Shown piece by piece: positions 12,030 to 23,845 of a stretch of 64,000 nt of DNA; positions within the stretch are counted from its first letter, which is position 1, and each line of letters starts with the position of its first letter. Source of the DNA: Zanthoxylum bungeanum. Taxonomy: Eukaryota; Streptophyta; Magnoliopsida; Sapindales; Rutaceae. A program made the translations under genes and the position numbers. The notes under the pieces were generated by a model. The model did no database searches. It was not told the DNA's origin and saw nothing but the letters and a program-made list of their open reading frames with translations. Where the stretch lies: positions 1-64,000 of the forward strand of contig SKCR01037653.1 in NCBI GenBank assembly GCA_019454045.1. Reading direction: 5' to 3'.

Positions 12030-12325
12030 ACTGGGGGACAACGATATGTAACGCCTCCATATCATAGTTCAGAACTAGGGATGACAAATGTACCTAGATC
12101 CTAGATTCATAGATTGGAAGATAGCATAGATCCCCAACCCTAGTTCTAGTTCAGTGGCTTTGAGGACATCGATACGTAACACCTTAAGACCACTAGTTTC
12201 AGGGACAAGTAGTGGCATATTTTTGGGGATGACAATACATAACGCTCCAATGTCATGGATTTACACTTCTGACTCTAGTTAGACGTATGAGGGGAAGCCG
12301 ATACATAACGCCCCCATGCGTCAAG
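12030..12325. repeat. Degenerate repeats with core gatacataacgccccca
   Basis: Four copies of a core like cgatacataacgcccccat follow a G-rich lead (near 12035, 12165, 12225 and 12295). Spacing is about 65 to 130 bp. They lie inside the chromovirus-like LTR and are probably a decayed tandem array. Confidence 0.6.
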
Positions 12326-12870
12326 TTTTTCAGAGATAATTTTCAGAAACAGATATTTCAGAATTAGTTTTCAGAGATAGATTTTTAGAAGAGAAAGTTT
12401 CATAGAGAAAATTTTTCTAGAAATAAAGTTTATAAAAAACTTTCAAAAAAATAGATTTCAGAAAAGTTTTCCAAAAAAAAAAAATAAAGTTGATTTATAT
12501 TAATGAAAGAGATTTTAAAAAGGATAATGTGAGATGAATTGGGGTTTAGAACCATGTATTTTCAAAGGCTTTTTAGTACATATTTTTTTAAACTGTTCAC
12601 TCACTTTGATCGTTCAAACGATCTAACCCCCCACTCCCAGTTTCTCTGTTTTACAGGTATTCCCAGATGATGAGCTCGAGAGGATGGATATTGATGGAAG
12701 TCACTAGAGAGTTTGGTCCATGAAGTCAAGTCAGATGGAGAGAGAGTCTAGTTAGAGTAAAAAAAAAGTCATTTATCAGTCATTGATATTGTGTCAGTCG
12801 TTGTATAATTTTGAAATGAGAAAAAGTATCAGTGTTGTTCTCATTTAGAAAGTCAGTGGCTCAGGGGGAT

Positions 12871-12875
12871 AGTAC
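12871..12875. repeat. Target site duplication, left of LTR B
   Basis: AGTAC, identical to 14875-14879. Five bases is the normal Copia duplication length. Confidence 0.9.
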
Positions 12876-14874
12876 TGTTGGACAGTTATGACCCATAGCG
12901 TCACTATTTGTACAGATCATGGTGTTGTTGTACAAATTAACTATGTGACAAAGGCTATTGCACTCTTATCATTTGTGATTAGATCACCTAGATATATAAA
13001 TGATGAGAGGTTCTTATGATTTGTTCCTTGATTGAGAATGATATGAGACAATATCAATCAACGAAGGATAAATCATTAAATATCCATAGTCAGAGTATTA
13101 TCGAGATTGGACATCGATAAATACGTAAAAGACTAGTATCGTACTTGTGCGCGTTGTGAGGGCACAATGGCATAGTTCTCATATATTTAAGTATTGGATA
13201 CTTATGCAAGTGCGGTAGGAGGTTATGTTTCACCGATGGTACGGAAAACAGCTTTGCTCTGGATAGACCCCCTCGGAATCCCATTGGTAGTTTGACTATG
13301 TGTCTATGGGAGTCCGACATCAGGGTAGGTGTATTTGGTCTTAACCTGAGACTTGCACCGCTAATACTTACGAAAATCAATATACTTTGGTTGAGGTCGT
13401 CCAAGGCTTTAACCGGTTCTGTGTAAGCCAATACTGGGTATATTGAGAATCGAAGAGTATTGGGTGTGATGTCAAGACGGAAGTATCACTCCAGTCATAG
13501 TGGAGATGATGTCACACAGGATACGGTATTAGTGCTCTTAAGTGCTGCGCGGCCATCGGGATATTATGACTAGGTCATGTATATCCGATAATAGAGACTA
13601 GTTACCACACATCCGACAAGTGCTACGTACGGGGCAGACACAATTCCAGCCCCAGGCCTAGCACGTGACCATCCGATACTGGACAGATACAGATCCTTCA
13701 TTCCTGTAAGGATATTTCTGGAGAATTGGGTAGGCATGGCGCTTTGCTAGAAGCCAACCTTGTCTTGTAAATCGGTAAAACGAAGTACTTGGTACTTGTG
13801 TGTTCGGATAGTCCAACGACCGCATTTACTACCAACATATCTGGGGATCTCATGGGTCGCTTCCCAATGATTCACCAATGATGTATGACTCGCACTTTAA
13901 TTAATCTGATATATCAATAAAAGAGAGATAACGATTAATTTGGAATTAATCGGTAAATTAATATATTTGATATATTAAACGAAATTGGATTTCGATGCGG
14001 AATTAAAATTAGATTTTAATTCGGGCGAACTAATTAATTTAGAATTAATTCCTTGGCGACATGAATAGTAGTTATGCTTGACATGATTATTTAATTAAAT
14101 TAGATTTAATTACGACGCAATGGATAATTCGCTAATTGGGAATTAGCAAACCGAACCCGAGAGTGATTGCGAGCGCATTCGCATTTCGAATTCGAGTGCG
14201 GCACGCGAGTCACGTCAAGCGTCAAATCATTCTTCACATCAAGCGACAAATCACATGTTACTTTGAGTGATGTGACATTTGATTGATTGATGTGATTGAT
14301 TGATTGAAAAGCAACTTGACACTTTGAGTGATGTGAGTTGCTGGAATAGTGATAGTTGTTGGAAAGCATTTACCATTTGACTTTCAATACTTTATTTGGT
14401 AAATCCTTTTAATTATTTTTGTAAAAATATAAAAGGTGTATTTGATATACCTTTTACCAACTAACACTCACTTTTCTCTCCCTCTCTTTCTTCTCTTATT
14501 TTCAGCCATTGAAGGCCAAAATAAGCTTCTGGTTTGGCCTGAAAAACCGTGAGCCATGAAGCAATTTTGAGTGAATTTTGTGGCAAAAATCACAAGTGCT
14601 AGCACACCGAGAGACATACGAATGTGTTAGGGAAACCCACCCATGAGTCGGGAATCGTTTAATGCAAGTTCGAGGCTCAAATTCATGAAGCAAAACTGAA
14701 ATTCTTGGACAGAAAAACTGCACTGTTTGGGCGCGGATCTTGAAGGGAAATTTCATTTTGTTCTTCATCAAATCGTCTCAACCGATCGATGTGAGTATTC
14801 TGCTACCTCCTTTGATGTGTTCACACATTATTTTCATGCTTGTTATGATCTTGGGACCTAGATTTAAAACAACA
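12876..14874 (+). repeat. Solo Copia LTR (LTR B), 1999 bp, with perfect target duplication
   Basis: Complete LTR of the Copia-A family, subfamily distinct from LTR A. It starts TGTTGGACAG and ends aaacaaCA, so the termini pair as TGTTG/CAACA. AGTAC lies on both sides (12871-12875 and 14875-14879), and no element interior is attached. That is the signature of a full insertion later reduced by recombination between its two LTRs. It shares the family blocks near 13627 and 13720. The frames 13090-13431 (-) and 14106-14369 (-) are shadows. Confidence 0.93.
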
Positions 14875-14879
14875 AGTAC
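14875..14879. repeat. Target site duplication, right of LTR B
   Basis: AGTAC, identical to the left copy. The sequence beyond resumes the interrupted chromovirus-like LTR. Confidence 0.9.
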
Positions 14880-14927
14880 GACCTATTCCCTATAGCATCT
14901 CTCGGATCGGGGATGTTATAAATTACT

Positions 14928-15488
14928 ATTATAAATTATTCTTAAAGTAATTTTATTTTGATCAAACTCTTAGTCAAAATTCGCATGCAATTTCACTACG
15001 AAGTTATAAGCGCTCAATAAAGAATGAAATAGACATAATCCTTATAAAAATTATATATATTTTTTTAGGCCACTATCGGACTAAGAGTACAAATATGGAA
15101 ATCAAAAATCATAAAGTGTGGGGGGAAGGGGGAGAGCTCTACTATATTCTTCTTCATCGGAGAAAGATTGATGACCTTCTGCGCCCACATCCAAATCTTG
15201 ATAATACGGGATCTTAGTTTGAACCTCTATAGTGGTTGAGAAAGACAAGTTATCTCCAAGATGAACCTTGGACCATCCCGAGGCATATAACAATCCTTAT
15301 CCTGTTCTCAAATGAGGTATCCTATTTTTAGAAGAAGGCATCAAAACCCATATAGATAAGAAACTATGGTACAAGCCAATCCATATAAAAAAAGCCCTGT
15401 GTAGCTTTGAAATTTATTCGGAGGAGCTTTTCTATATTTTTTTTCCTCGTAGCTGTTTCAAGGGCTAATTTATTTGGAGAAACTATGG
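14928..15488. other. Unassigned 0.56-kb segment
   Basis: Lies between the end of the chromovirus-like LTR and the truncated Copia-C LTR. A minus-strand frame at 15102-15293 gives a 63-residue peptide with an acidic stretch (SFSDEEEYSR) that I do not recognise. It has no start context or neighbours to support a gene. It could be element interior or a captured gene scrap. Confidence 0.3.
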
Positions 15489-16492
15489 TTCGTTGAGTGT
15501 TGATAGATCCTCAGGGTGTCCTGTGTGTGTCGAGATAGGATCCGTCGGTTCTGTGTACAGAGAAAGGGTAGTCCATATTTGATTAGAAATCAGATAAAAA
15601 CCATGGGCCCTTGGTATATTTAGAAGTCAGTTCTAAATATTCTTTTTGAGATTGCTAATAGAGACGTCGACGGGATAGTCCCTATAGAGATTCGACGTTT
15701 ATATCTATATCTCTAGGATATATCCGGATACCTGTGATGGAGGAATTATACATATGTCATGACCTCGACCTGTATGATTCAGCAAGTTTATCTGTGGTCG
15801 TCATGATTTACGGGTGGGTAAATTATGGACACGATTTTGGATTTCGTGATGGATATGCCTGAATATAGAGAGTCTCACTAATGAAATATACTCGTAGAGC
15901 ACTAGGGCAACATTTATAAATAATATTGCTTATTTATAAGTTGTTTAATGGTTATAAGCAAAAAACATGTGAAGAGACCCAATAGTCATTTCTTAATTTT
16001 TGTGTATTTGCATTTAATGTTAGATTTTATCAAATATAAATTAATTAATTGTAAAATAGAGATATTTGATTAATATAATAATATATATGTATTTGATATT
16101 TAATGTAAATATAATACATATATTTAATATATTTGTATTTAAATAATTATTTAATTGTTAAATGATTAAATTAATTAAAATATAAATATCTTAAAGTTTT
16201 GATATTTATTTAAATGACTTTAGTTGCCTCTGTTGACTTGTTATAAAGTTATTAAAGTTGTAATGATTAAAGATAGCAAGTTGATATTAAATGAAACAAA
16301 AATTGAAAAAATATCTAGATATTTTTCTTTACTTCAAATTCGGCCAAAGGCCAATTTTTTGTGAAGTATATATTGTTTATTTCATTTTTTAGGGTTTCAT
16401 AAGTTCTAAATACACAAAATAAACATAAAAGAAAGTTGAGAGAAAAGTTTGAATTCCTAAAGAAAAAGTCTTGAAACTTTTGGTTTTGTAAG
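15489..16492 (+). repeat. Copia-C 5' LTR, first part, left-truncated
   Basis: Matches 32893-33962 of the 3' LTR, beginning ttcgttgagtgttgatagat. The missing first 550 bases indicate a deletion at the left boundary, so no target duplication can be checked. It ends tggttttgtaag, where Gypsy-1 inserted. Confidence 0.88.
16488..16492. repeat. Gypsy-1 target site duplication, left
   Basis: GTAAG, matched by ATAAG at 26806-26810 with one change. The uninterrupted target is visible in the Copia-C 3' LTR as ttttgtaagttttccttt near 33954. Confidence 0.8.
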
Positions 16493-18515
16493 TGTAGGAC
16501 ATAGAAATCGGCGATTCGGTTCCATGCTCACGGTCCGGTTGGGAGTACGGAGTAGCCCGCGGGGGACAAAACCAGAGAATAATAGAGTCGACACCCAGTG
16601 TGAACCGGTAAATGATTTAAGGCCGCACTCACCACTCGCATGGGAAGACCTCAAATCGTTGGGTTCGGAATGGTCCCTTACTTATGCCACTTGTAATGAA
16701 CAGATTTATGCGATAATATAACTAAGTCTACACAACATACATACGCAAGAATAATCTACATCTAAGTTTGCATACAACCTATATCTAAGTTCACATGCAT
16801 AAGAGTAAAACCTATATCTAAGTTTGTATGCATAAAAGTAAAACCTATATCTAAGTTTGCATGCATAAAAGTAAGTGGACATAACGGTAAGCACACAATC
16901 TCATGAGCGCATTAAGTTAATACATGCAGAAACATAAATAAATAATAATTGTCTAAACATAAAAATTAAAGAGAGATAATCAAATTCCTAACATGAAATA
17001 AATAACTAAATCATGCATGAAAATAACAAACTATTCCTAATAAGCAATTGATAAACACAAGATTAGATGAAATGAAATATGTGTATTTCTCAAGCGGTAC
17101 GTGGAATTGTATCCCAAGTACAGACCGCACTACCATCCATTCGAATTCAGCTACGAAATTTACGTCTGGTTTTCCATCCGATATACTGCGAGAGATAACA
17201 AAAAATCATTCATCCAATAGCCACAACATACATAAACCAACAATACGCATGCGAAGAAATAATAATAGATAATAGAAAAAAGAACGGGAATAAATAAAAG
17301 GGTACCCTCAGGTCTAACCTCTTAAGTCGTCTCTTGGAAGTGCGTTACGCGGTTGTCAAAAGGGTTAATGCTCCGCAACTCCTCCGATTCACCAGTTCAC
17401 TATTTTCCTTCATTACTTCACTATTTTGCGCTGCTATTTTCTCTGTTTTTTCTACTTTTTTAGCCACTAATTTTACGGTAATTTGGGACTATTTTAGCTC
17501 ACTGTTTTTGTGGTTATTTGGGTGGTTTGCTGGGTAGTATCTTCGGTTGTTTAGGGTAGTTTTCTGGGCTGTGTTTCACGGTAAAATAGGGCAATTTTTG
17601 GGGCTGTGTTTCATGGTAAAACATGGCAGTTTTCGGTTTAACGGTGCAGTTTTCTTGATAGTTTTGTGGTGAAAAGAGGGCTGTTTTTCAGGTGTAGTTT
17701 GTGGTTAAAGAATGGTTGTTTTTTAGGTGCAGTTTATGGTGAAATGAGGTTTTTTCAGGTGTAGTTTGTGGTGAAAGGAGGCTGTTTCTGGGCAGTTTCG
17801 GTGGTTGTCGTTCATGGCAATGGGAAAGCTGTATGAGGATTACTATTCACGGTAATGGAAGGCTGTATGGGGATTGTTGTTCACGGTAACGGAGGGCTAT
17901 TTTCTTTGTCTCTTAGGCGTGAATGTGCTGGGGGGGAGAAGGGTTTGGTTTACATTTCTTTTTATAGGAGAGGGTTGGGGTTGTCCTTAAACGAGAAGGA
18001 ATGGAATATTGTGTAATTATGGGGATATCTTTTAATTAGTGTGCTACAAGGAAATGATCTCTTTAATTTAGGGAGGTGATTATTTTACTTTACGAAAGGG
18101 ATTTATGAGATTTGATTTGATTTCTTTAATTCGGGAATGTGATTTTTTTTAGATTTCAACATGTGTTTAATGTGTTAATTATTATTTTGGAGGGATTTAG
18201 TGGCTTAGGCATGTGATTAGAGGGCTTGTGGGCGTGTGGTTGGTTCTTTTTGGTGGGTTTGGTGTGTGGGCTTGGGGGTGTATGGGATTAGTGTGTGGCT
18301 TGGTGTGGATTACGAAGTTTTGGGCCAAGGATGAATTTTAAAACAGAGATCCAACGAGCGAACCTGAAGCTAAGCAAATGAATTAAGTCGAACAAGGAAT
18401 CAATTTCTGAATTTTCCCTTCCGACGTCCATTCCCGCGACTTCAGTAACTTAAAGGGTAGTGCCTCCATGTGAGACTCATCATCGGGACTTATATGCAAA
18501 AATACAGTGCCTGCC
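16493..18515 (-). repeat. Gypsy-1 3' LTR
   Basis: On the plus strand it begins tgtaggacatagaaatcg and ends cagtgcctgcc, matching 24764-26805. It shares blocks with the Gypsy-2 and Gypsy-3 LTRs: the U5-side segment with gaagacctcaaa (about 16641), and the segment caagcggtacgtggaattgt (about 17089). G/T-rich direct repeats of roughly 35-40 bp around gtagtttgtggtgaaa lie at 17640-17800. The frames 17048-17272 and 17334-17537 are LTR sequence, not genes. Confidence 0.9.
16757..16893 (-). repeat. Direct repeats of about 34 bp in the Gypsy-1 LTR
   Basis: Four copies of acctatatctaagttygcat with a tail gcataaaagtaaa. The same array recurs in the other LTR at about 25022-25145. The antisense translation gives a repetitive Tyr/Arg-rich peptide, an artefact of the array. 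Confidence 0.75.
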
Positions 18516-18568
18516 CACTGGAGTCGCCAGACTGTAGGATATAAAAATCGGCGACGCTGTTCTAGGCT
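18514..18568 (-). other. Chimeric junction: LTR end plus primer site next to 3' LTR start
   Basis: Immediately inside the 3' LTR is the complement of a primer site (cactggagtcgccagac, 18517-18533). It is followed by a 35-bp copy of the LTR terminus (tgtaggatataaaaatcggc onward, 18534-18568), then truncated integrase. This terminus resembles the Gypsy-2 LTR (39486-39520, gacgctgttctaggct) more than either LTR of Gypsy-1 itself. The expected polypurine tract is absent. A template switch during reverse transcription or later recombination with a relative would produce this. Confidence 0.8.
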
Positions 18569-21500
18569 ATGAACTTTGCCATCTGCTTTACTGTGACATT
18601 GCGAAATGACTCGGCTTCCACCCATTTTGAAAAGTAGTCTACTGCCATAACTATGAAGCAATGTCCATTCGATGCGTGCGGTCGAATTTCTCCGATTATA
18701 TCAATTCCCCATGCTGAAAAAGACCACGGCTCTGACAACTCGTGCAACTCTATGTGCGGCAAATGGTTCAAGTTACTGTGTGCTTGGTAATTTTTGCAAT
18801 GCTTTACCAGCTTCGCGCTGTCAGCCTCCATGGTCGACCAATAGAAACCTTATTTCACTATCTTGCGGGACAAGTTCAATCCGTTCATGTGCGATCCTCT
18901 TACTCCGGCATGTACTTCTTCCATTGCCTTCTGAGCCTCTTCTTTTCCTAAGCACTTCAGCTGGATAATATTTACTTGTCTCTTGTATAGTTCTCCTTTC
19001 AAAATCACATACTGAGAAGCTAACTTCTGAATGGCTATCATGTCTTTCCTACTTGCTTCTTCTAGGAATTCCCCCCGTTCTAAGTATCGCTGAATATCAT
19101 AATAACAACGTTTCCCATTATCGACCTCTACTTCTTATATCCTTTCTTACTTCTAATATCCTTTCTATCTCATAGACGGGTCTACTTGCTGTTGTTAACA
19201 CTAGAGGTCTCATCACCAACTTCTCTGGATTTTCCCAAGTTGCGGCTAGTGTAGCTAACGCGTCTGCCATTTGATTTTCTTCTCGCGACAAATGTTGGAA
19301 TTTATAATCGGGGAGGGCCTATGCCAGATTCCTGAGGTGGAATAGGTAGAGTTTCAACCGTTATTCCTTCAATTCTCATTCTCCTTGCATCTGTCGGACT
19401 ACCAGCTTCGAGTCTCCATAGATTTCCATGTTCTTGGCCTTCAAGGTTATCAATACCGTCAGTCTGAAGGCACACGCTTCATACTCAGCCATGTTGTTGG
19501 TTACTCCGAACGTCAACCTCTTAGCCATGGGTAGAGTTTCTTCTTCGGGGGTTACTATCACAATCCGTCTTCCGGCTCCTTTGTAATTTACCGCTTCGTC
19601 GAAGTACATCTTCCATCCTTGGACCATTATTACCTGGATTTCCTCGTCTTGGAATTCAAATTTGTATTGATCTCCTTCTATCGGTTGTAATGCTAGGAAC
19701 TCTGATACGACTCGCCCTTTGATTACTTTAGAAGTGAGATACTCAATATCAAACTCTGTCAGAAACACCAACCATCTGCCTAACTTCCCTACTAGTGAAG
19801 GCACCGAATGTAGATATTTTAATGGATTCTCCTTTGCTACCACTTGGATCTTGTATGATTGGAAGTAATGACGTAATTTTCTGGACACCCACACTACTGC
19901 CAAATAGATCTTCTCTCCTTCCTGGTAGCGGGCTTCATACGGAAGCATCTTCTTACTGAGGTAGTAGACTGCATGCTCTACCCATGTCTCATCTTCTTGT
20001 ATAATCATCGCCCCTAGCATTTCGGGTTCTATGGCCAAGTACAGTACCAAGGGTTTGCCCGGCCTTGGAGGTTTCAAGACAGGTGGTTTCACCAAGTATT
20101 CCCTGATCTTGTCGAAAACTTCTTGGCATGGCTCATTCCATTTCACTGGCTGGTCCTTCCTCAGCAATTTGAAGATAAGCTCGCATACTGACGTTAACAG
20201 GGAGATGAACCGACTGATGTACTGAATTTTCCTGAAGAATGCTCTAACTTCTTTCTCTGTCTTCGACACAGGCATCCTTGATCTTCTCAGGGTCTACTTC
20301 TATTCCTCCCATTCCCACCGTGTGTCCTAGTAACTTTCACGACGTTACTCTGAACACGTACTTTTTAGGATTTAGTCGCAAGTTATATTTGTCAACTCTT
20401 TGAAGGAATTTTTCCAGTGCTTCTATGTGTCCGCTTCTTGTCTCCGATTTCACCATCATGTCATCCACATATACCTCAATCTCATTGTGCATCAAGTCAT
20501 GGAATAACATAGTGGCCATTCGTTGATAAGTAGCTCCTGTATTCTTGAGCCCAAACGGCATCACCTTGTAACGATACGTACCCTACTCCATAACAAAGAC
20601 GGTCTTATGCTTGTCTTCTTCAGCCATAAGAACTTGATTATATCTTGAGAACCCATCTGTGAATGAGTACATGACAGATAAGGCCGCATTATCAACTAGC
20701 ACATCTATATGAGGCAAAAGAAAATCATCCTTTGGGCAAGCTTTGTTAAGGTCTCGGTAATCCACACACATTCTGACCTTCCATCTTTCTTTCGCACTGG
20801 CACAATGTTGCCAACCACTCGGGTACTTCACTACTTCCAAAAATCCCACATCTAACTGCTTCTTGACTTCTTCTCTAACCTTCTCAGCCCACTTATGTCT
20901 CATCCTTCGGAAGCTTTTTCTTTACCGACTTCATGTTTGGATAAGTCGGTATCGTATGTTGGGCGATACTTCTATCCACTCCGGGCATATCCTCGTAGGA
21001 CCAAGTGAATACTTTAGCATATTTGACTAACATCTACTCTAATTTCTCTCGCTCTTCAGAGGTAATCTCACTTGCAATTAAGACCTCCTTGGGGTGTTCA
21101 GGCATGCCAAGGTTAAATGCGTTCATTTTGGTTGAGTTGATGTCAAATATACTCAAGTTATGTAAGTTGAAAGGAAGAGACTCAGACAAGTAAGCAAAAT
21201 AAATGTCTTTATTATTAGCAAATGCATGAGTACACTCAAATAAATCAGGGAGATAAATATCTTCGTCATCCACAGACGCTTCATCCTCCACAGTCGGGTT
21301 TTCTTCGGCCTCCCTCATTCCCTCCTCGAGAGTTAAGCTCTCCAGCTTCATCAGCTATTCTTCCTACTTGTCTTCCTCCTTTTCAACTTCTTCTGCTAGC
21401 GGTTCTCACCCATCACATCTTGGAAGATCTCAAATCCTAGTACCATGACCCCATTGACTTCCACTGGTTCAAGCTCTCCTTTATACCTCGTGGCTTTCAC

Positions 21501-22459
21501 GAAATATTCGGCTCGCTTTAACCATTTCTTCTTAGCCCTTCGGCTTATCCTCGTCGGACTTGTATCCCAAACCTCTCCTGGTGGTCTGCCTCTTGAAGTC
21601 AGGCAATGCTCCTCCAACACCTAAGCCTCTGCCTGGCTCGAACTTCATCTTCTCCATGATCCTGGCCACCTTAGGATCTACCCACTTCTCAAAGGTTACC
21701 GACACTTGGAACCTTGTGAAAGGTTGTATCTCCAAAGCGGCTACAACATTGTCTACTTCAGCTCTGATAGTGACAATCTCTCCCTCATACGGAAACTTGA
21801 TGACCTGATATAGAGTGGAGGGCATGCCTCCAAGCTTGTGAAACCATGGCTTCCCCAATAGCAAAGAAAAAGTGGCCCGGATATCAAGCACCGTGAACTC
21901 GACCTCATCCTCTATTGGGTCCACTTTGACCATTGCAGTAAAAGTTCCCTAAACTCCTCGCTTGCTATCATCATATGCCTTGATGGTCATATTGGAGGGA
22001 CTTAGATCTATCGTCTTCGTACCCAACCTCGACAGGATCTTTAAAGGGCACACATTGATAGATGAGCCATCATCCACCATTACATAAGACGTTTTCTTAC
22101 CCCCTCACTTCAGCTCTTAAGAATAATAGCCTATTATGATTCCTTCCCTCCGTCGGGAGTTCCTCATCAGAAAATGTTATCACTTGTAAAGTTTCCTTCC
22201 ACACTGATCCTATAAATACTGTAGGGTTGGCGTCCTCCAGTACTATTATCTTGCTCAATGCTTTGACCATGGCACGCCTGTGCTCCTGTGATGCGCACAA
22301 CAACTCCCAAATGCTCAGCTGTGCTTGCGTCTTCTTCAACTGACGCAGCACCATATCTCCTTCAGTATTATCTACGTTATCTGCCCCTTCTCTACCTTTT
22401 GCCAACACTTCATTGCCTTTCTCCGCTGTATCACTGTAAAAATACCCACTACGTGTCAT
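18562..22459 (-). pseudogene. Gypsy-1 pol (PR-RT-RH-aRH-IN), broken and 3'-truncated
   Basis: Minus strand, 5' to 3'. A linker region occupies 22459-22097. The protease active site reads MVDDGSSINVCP at about 22040-22085, the D-[DN]-G-S form seen in Tat elements. A protease tail follows at 21933-21532. Reverse transcriptase carries MCVDYRDLNKACPKDDF (about 20720-20780) and YVDD at about 20460-20471. The 299-residue open stretch 20275-19376 covers the RNase H region (YYLSKKMLPYEARY) and a second RNase H domain with YFDEA, NNMAEYEA and YGDSKLV, the extra domain typical of Tat. Integrase has its zinc region at 19041-18850 and WGIDIIGEI near 18720, but stops before the second catalytic acid. Stops and frame changes at about 21955, 20580 and 20336 inactivate it. 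Confidence 0.88.
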
Positions 22460-22727
22460 TCATTTCACCTCCTCTTCATCAATGCTTGAGAAATACTCCC
22501 AGAAATTCTTCCCCAACCCCGTTTCATCCTCACTACTGCTCTCCCATATCCCCAAGCAAAAGGCTTGGTGTTCAAAGGTTTGGAGGACAAGGCTTTCAGG
22601 TAGGCCGGAGCTAATCATGTAGGTGGGTGGTGGAACATAGTGATAGTTAGGTAGGGGGTTTCTGTGTGTATTGGGTTGCTCTTTTTCTAGGTCGGGTATC
22701 TTGTGGAAATTGATGAGGTCTTGGATT

Positions 22728-23845
22728 TCATGTCTGAGGTGGGCTTAATTTTTTAGTGTCATGGCTTTTTTGCTGGTGGTACTGGCAATATAGGTTCATA
22801 TTGAGGTGTGGTGGTGGAGGATTGGGGAATGGTCTAGTTTCTAAGGGTTTAAGGAGCCCCTGTCTCGTTAACTTCTCAAGCACCTTAGACAAAGGCCTAC
22901 CCAGGTTAGAGAAATGCCGGTTTCTGATGGCAGCAACCTCAACAGAAACAGGCTTGGTACCTGATGGTCCTCCAACAGTCGTCCAGGCCATAAAACTTCA
23001 TGTTCTCAGCTTTTTCCTCCTCAATATCTATAACAGTCGCCCTCAACTATCAGAAATCAGAAATCATAGAGGTCATCCTCCTTAACTTGCCATAAATAGT
23101 TGGCTTGGTGCCCTTGATGATCATTTTGATTTGGTCTTTCTCCGAGGGCTGAGTATGCATTTTCAAAAGCTGGCTTCTCCAGCAGTCCACATCATATTTG
23201 AAGCTCTCCTCCGGCTTCTGGTTGGTATTTCTAAGTCACGAAGCAACAAGTCGATCTCCAAATCCATGACATAATGATTCAGAAAGCCACTGCCAGTACC
23301 CTTCAATCATCTTTGACCTTCCTCTCAAGGCCGTGATACCATACCACGGGTGCCCCTTCAAGCGACATCTCGAACATCTTCTGAACCTTACGTTGCGACA
23401 AATCCACTGAACTCATCACAGAAATATAATGTCGTAGATGGACCCTCGGATCCCCATTCCCATTGAACTTGGCTATGTCTAGCATCTTGAACTGAGCCGG
23501 CAGCTGCTCCTCGAAAATCATCCCCTCATAGTCTAGCAAATATTCATGCTTACCCCTCATCTTGCGGGTAACTGACTCTATCTGATCTCTGAGGTTTTGC
23601 AATTCTTCTTGAGACCTGGCTATCCTTTCTGCGGCATACTCAGCCATGTCATCATCAAAAACGGGGATATCATCACTCAACCTGTTCAGAGGTTCCTCAC
23701 GCCTCATTTTCTCAGAGCCTCCCCTAGCGCGAGGCACAACCATATTAGCCATAGTGATGGTCAAAGCTTGCAACTGCTCGATAACTTTAGTGAGACTAGT
23801 CTCCAGCTGATCCATATGAGATCTCTCGTTCTCTGATTCGCTCAT
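22728..23845 (-). pseudogene. Gypsy-1 gag, frameshifted
   Basis: Starts at 23845 (MSESENERSHMDQ) and stays open for 180 codons with the capsid block FKMLDIAKFNGNGDPRVHLR and EGAPVVWYHGL, then breaks at about 23303. It resumes in pieces to 22728, ending with the damaged knuckle YCQYHQQKSHDTKKL, where the last Cys is lost. The Gypsy-3 copy keeps YCYFHQEKGHDNDNC. By eye it is closely related to the intact Gypsy-3 gag along its whole length. Confidence 0.88.

Larger units (their letters stand above)
10336..14927 (+). repeat. Chromovirus-like Gypsy LTR, split by solo LTR B
   Basis: LTR-like sequence begins between 10336 and about 10493. A segment tgtaccactctgaacagccc leads into tatttgggccataactttct, a pattern I associate with plant chromovirus LTRs. 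It carries two internal degenerate repeat clusters. Near 12600-12660, gttcaaacgatctaacc is followed by gttttacaggt, resembling an acceptor-like site. The sequence resumes after the solo LTR at 14880 and appears to end near ggatcggggatgttata at about 14908-14927. Boundaries are uncertain. The frames 10713-10976 (-) and 10765-10971 (+) inside it reflect a purine-rich tract, not genes. Confidence 0.4.

Noticed and set aside
16706..16894. Tyr/Arg-rich repetitive peptide on the minus strand
   Set aside because: It is translation of the 34-bp LTR repeats, repeated in the other LTR at 24976-25164.
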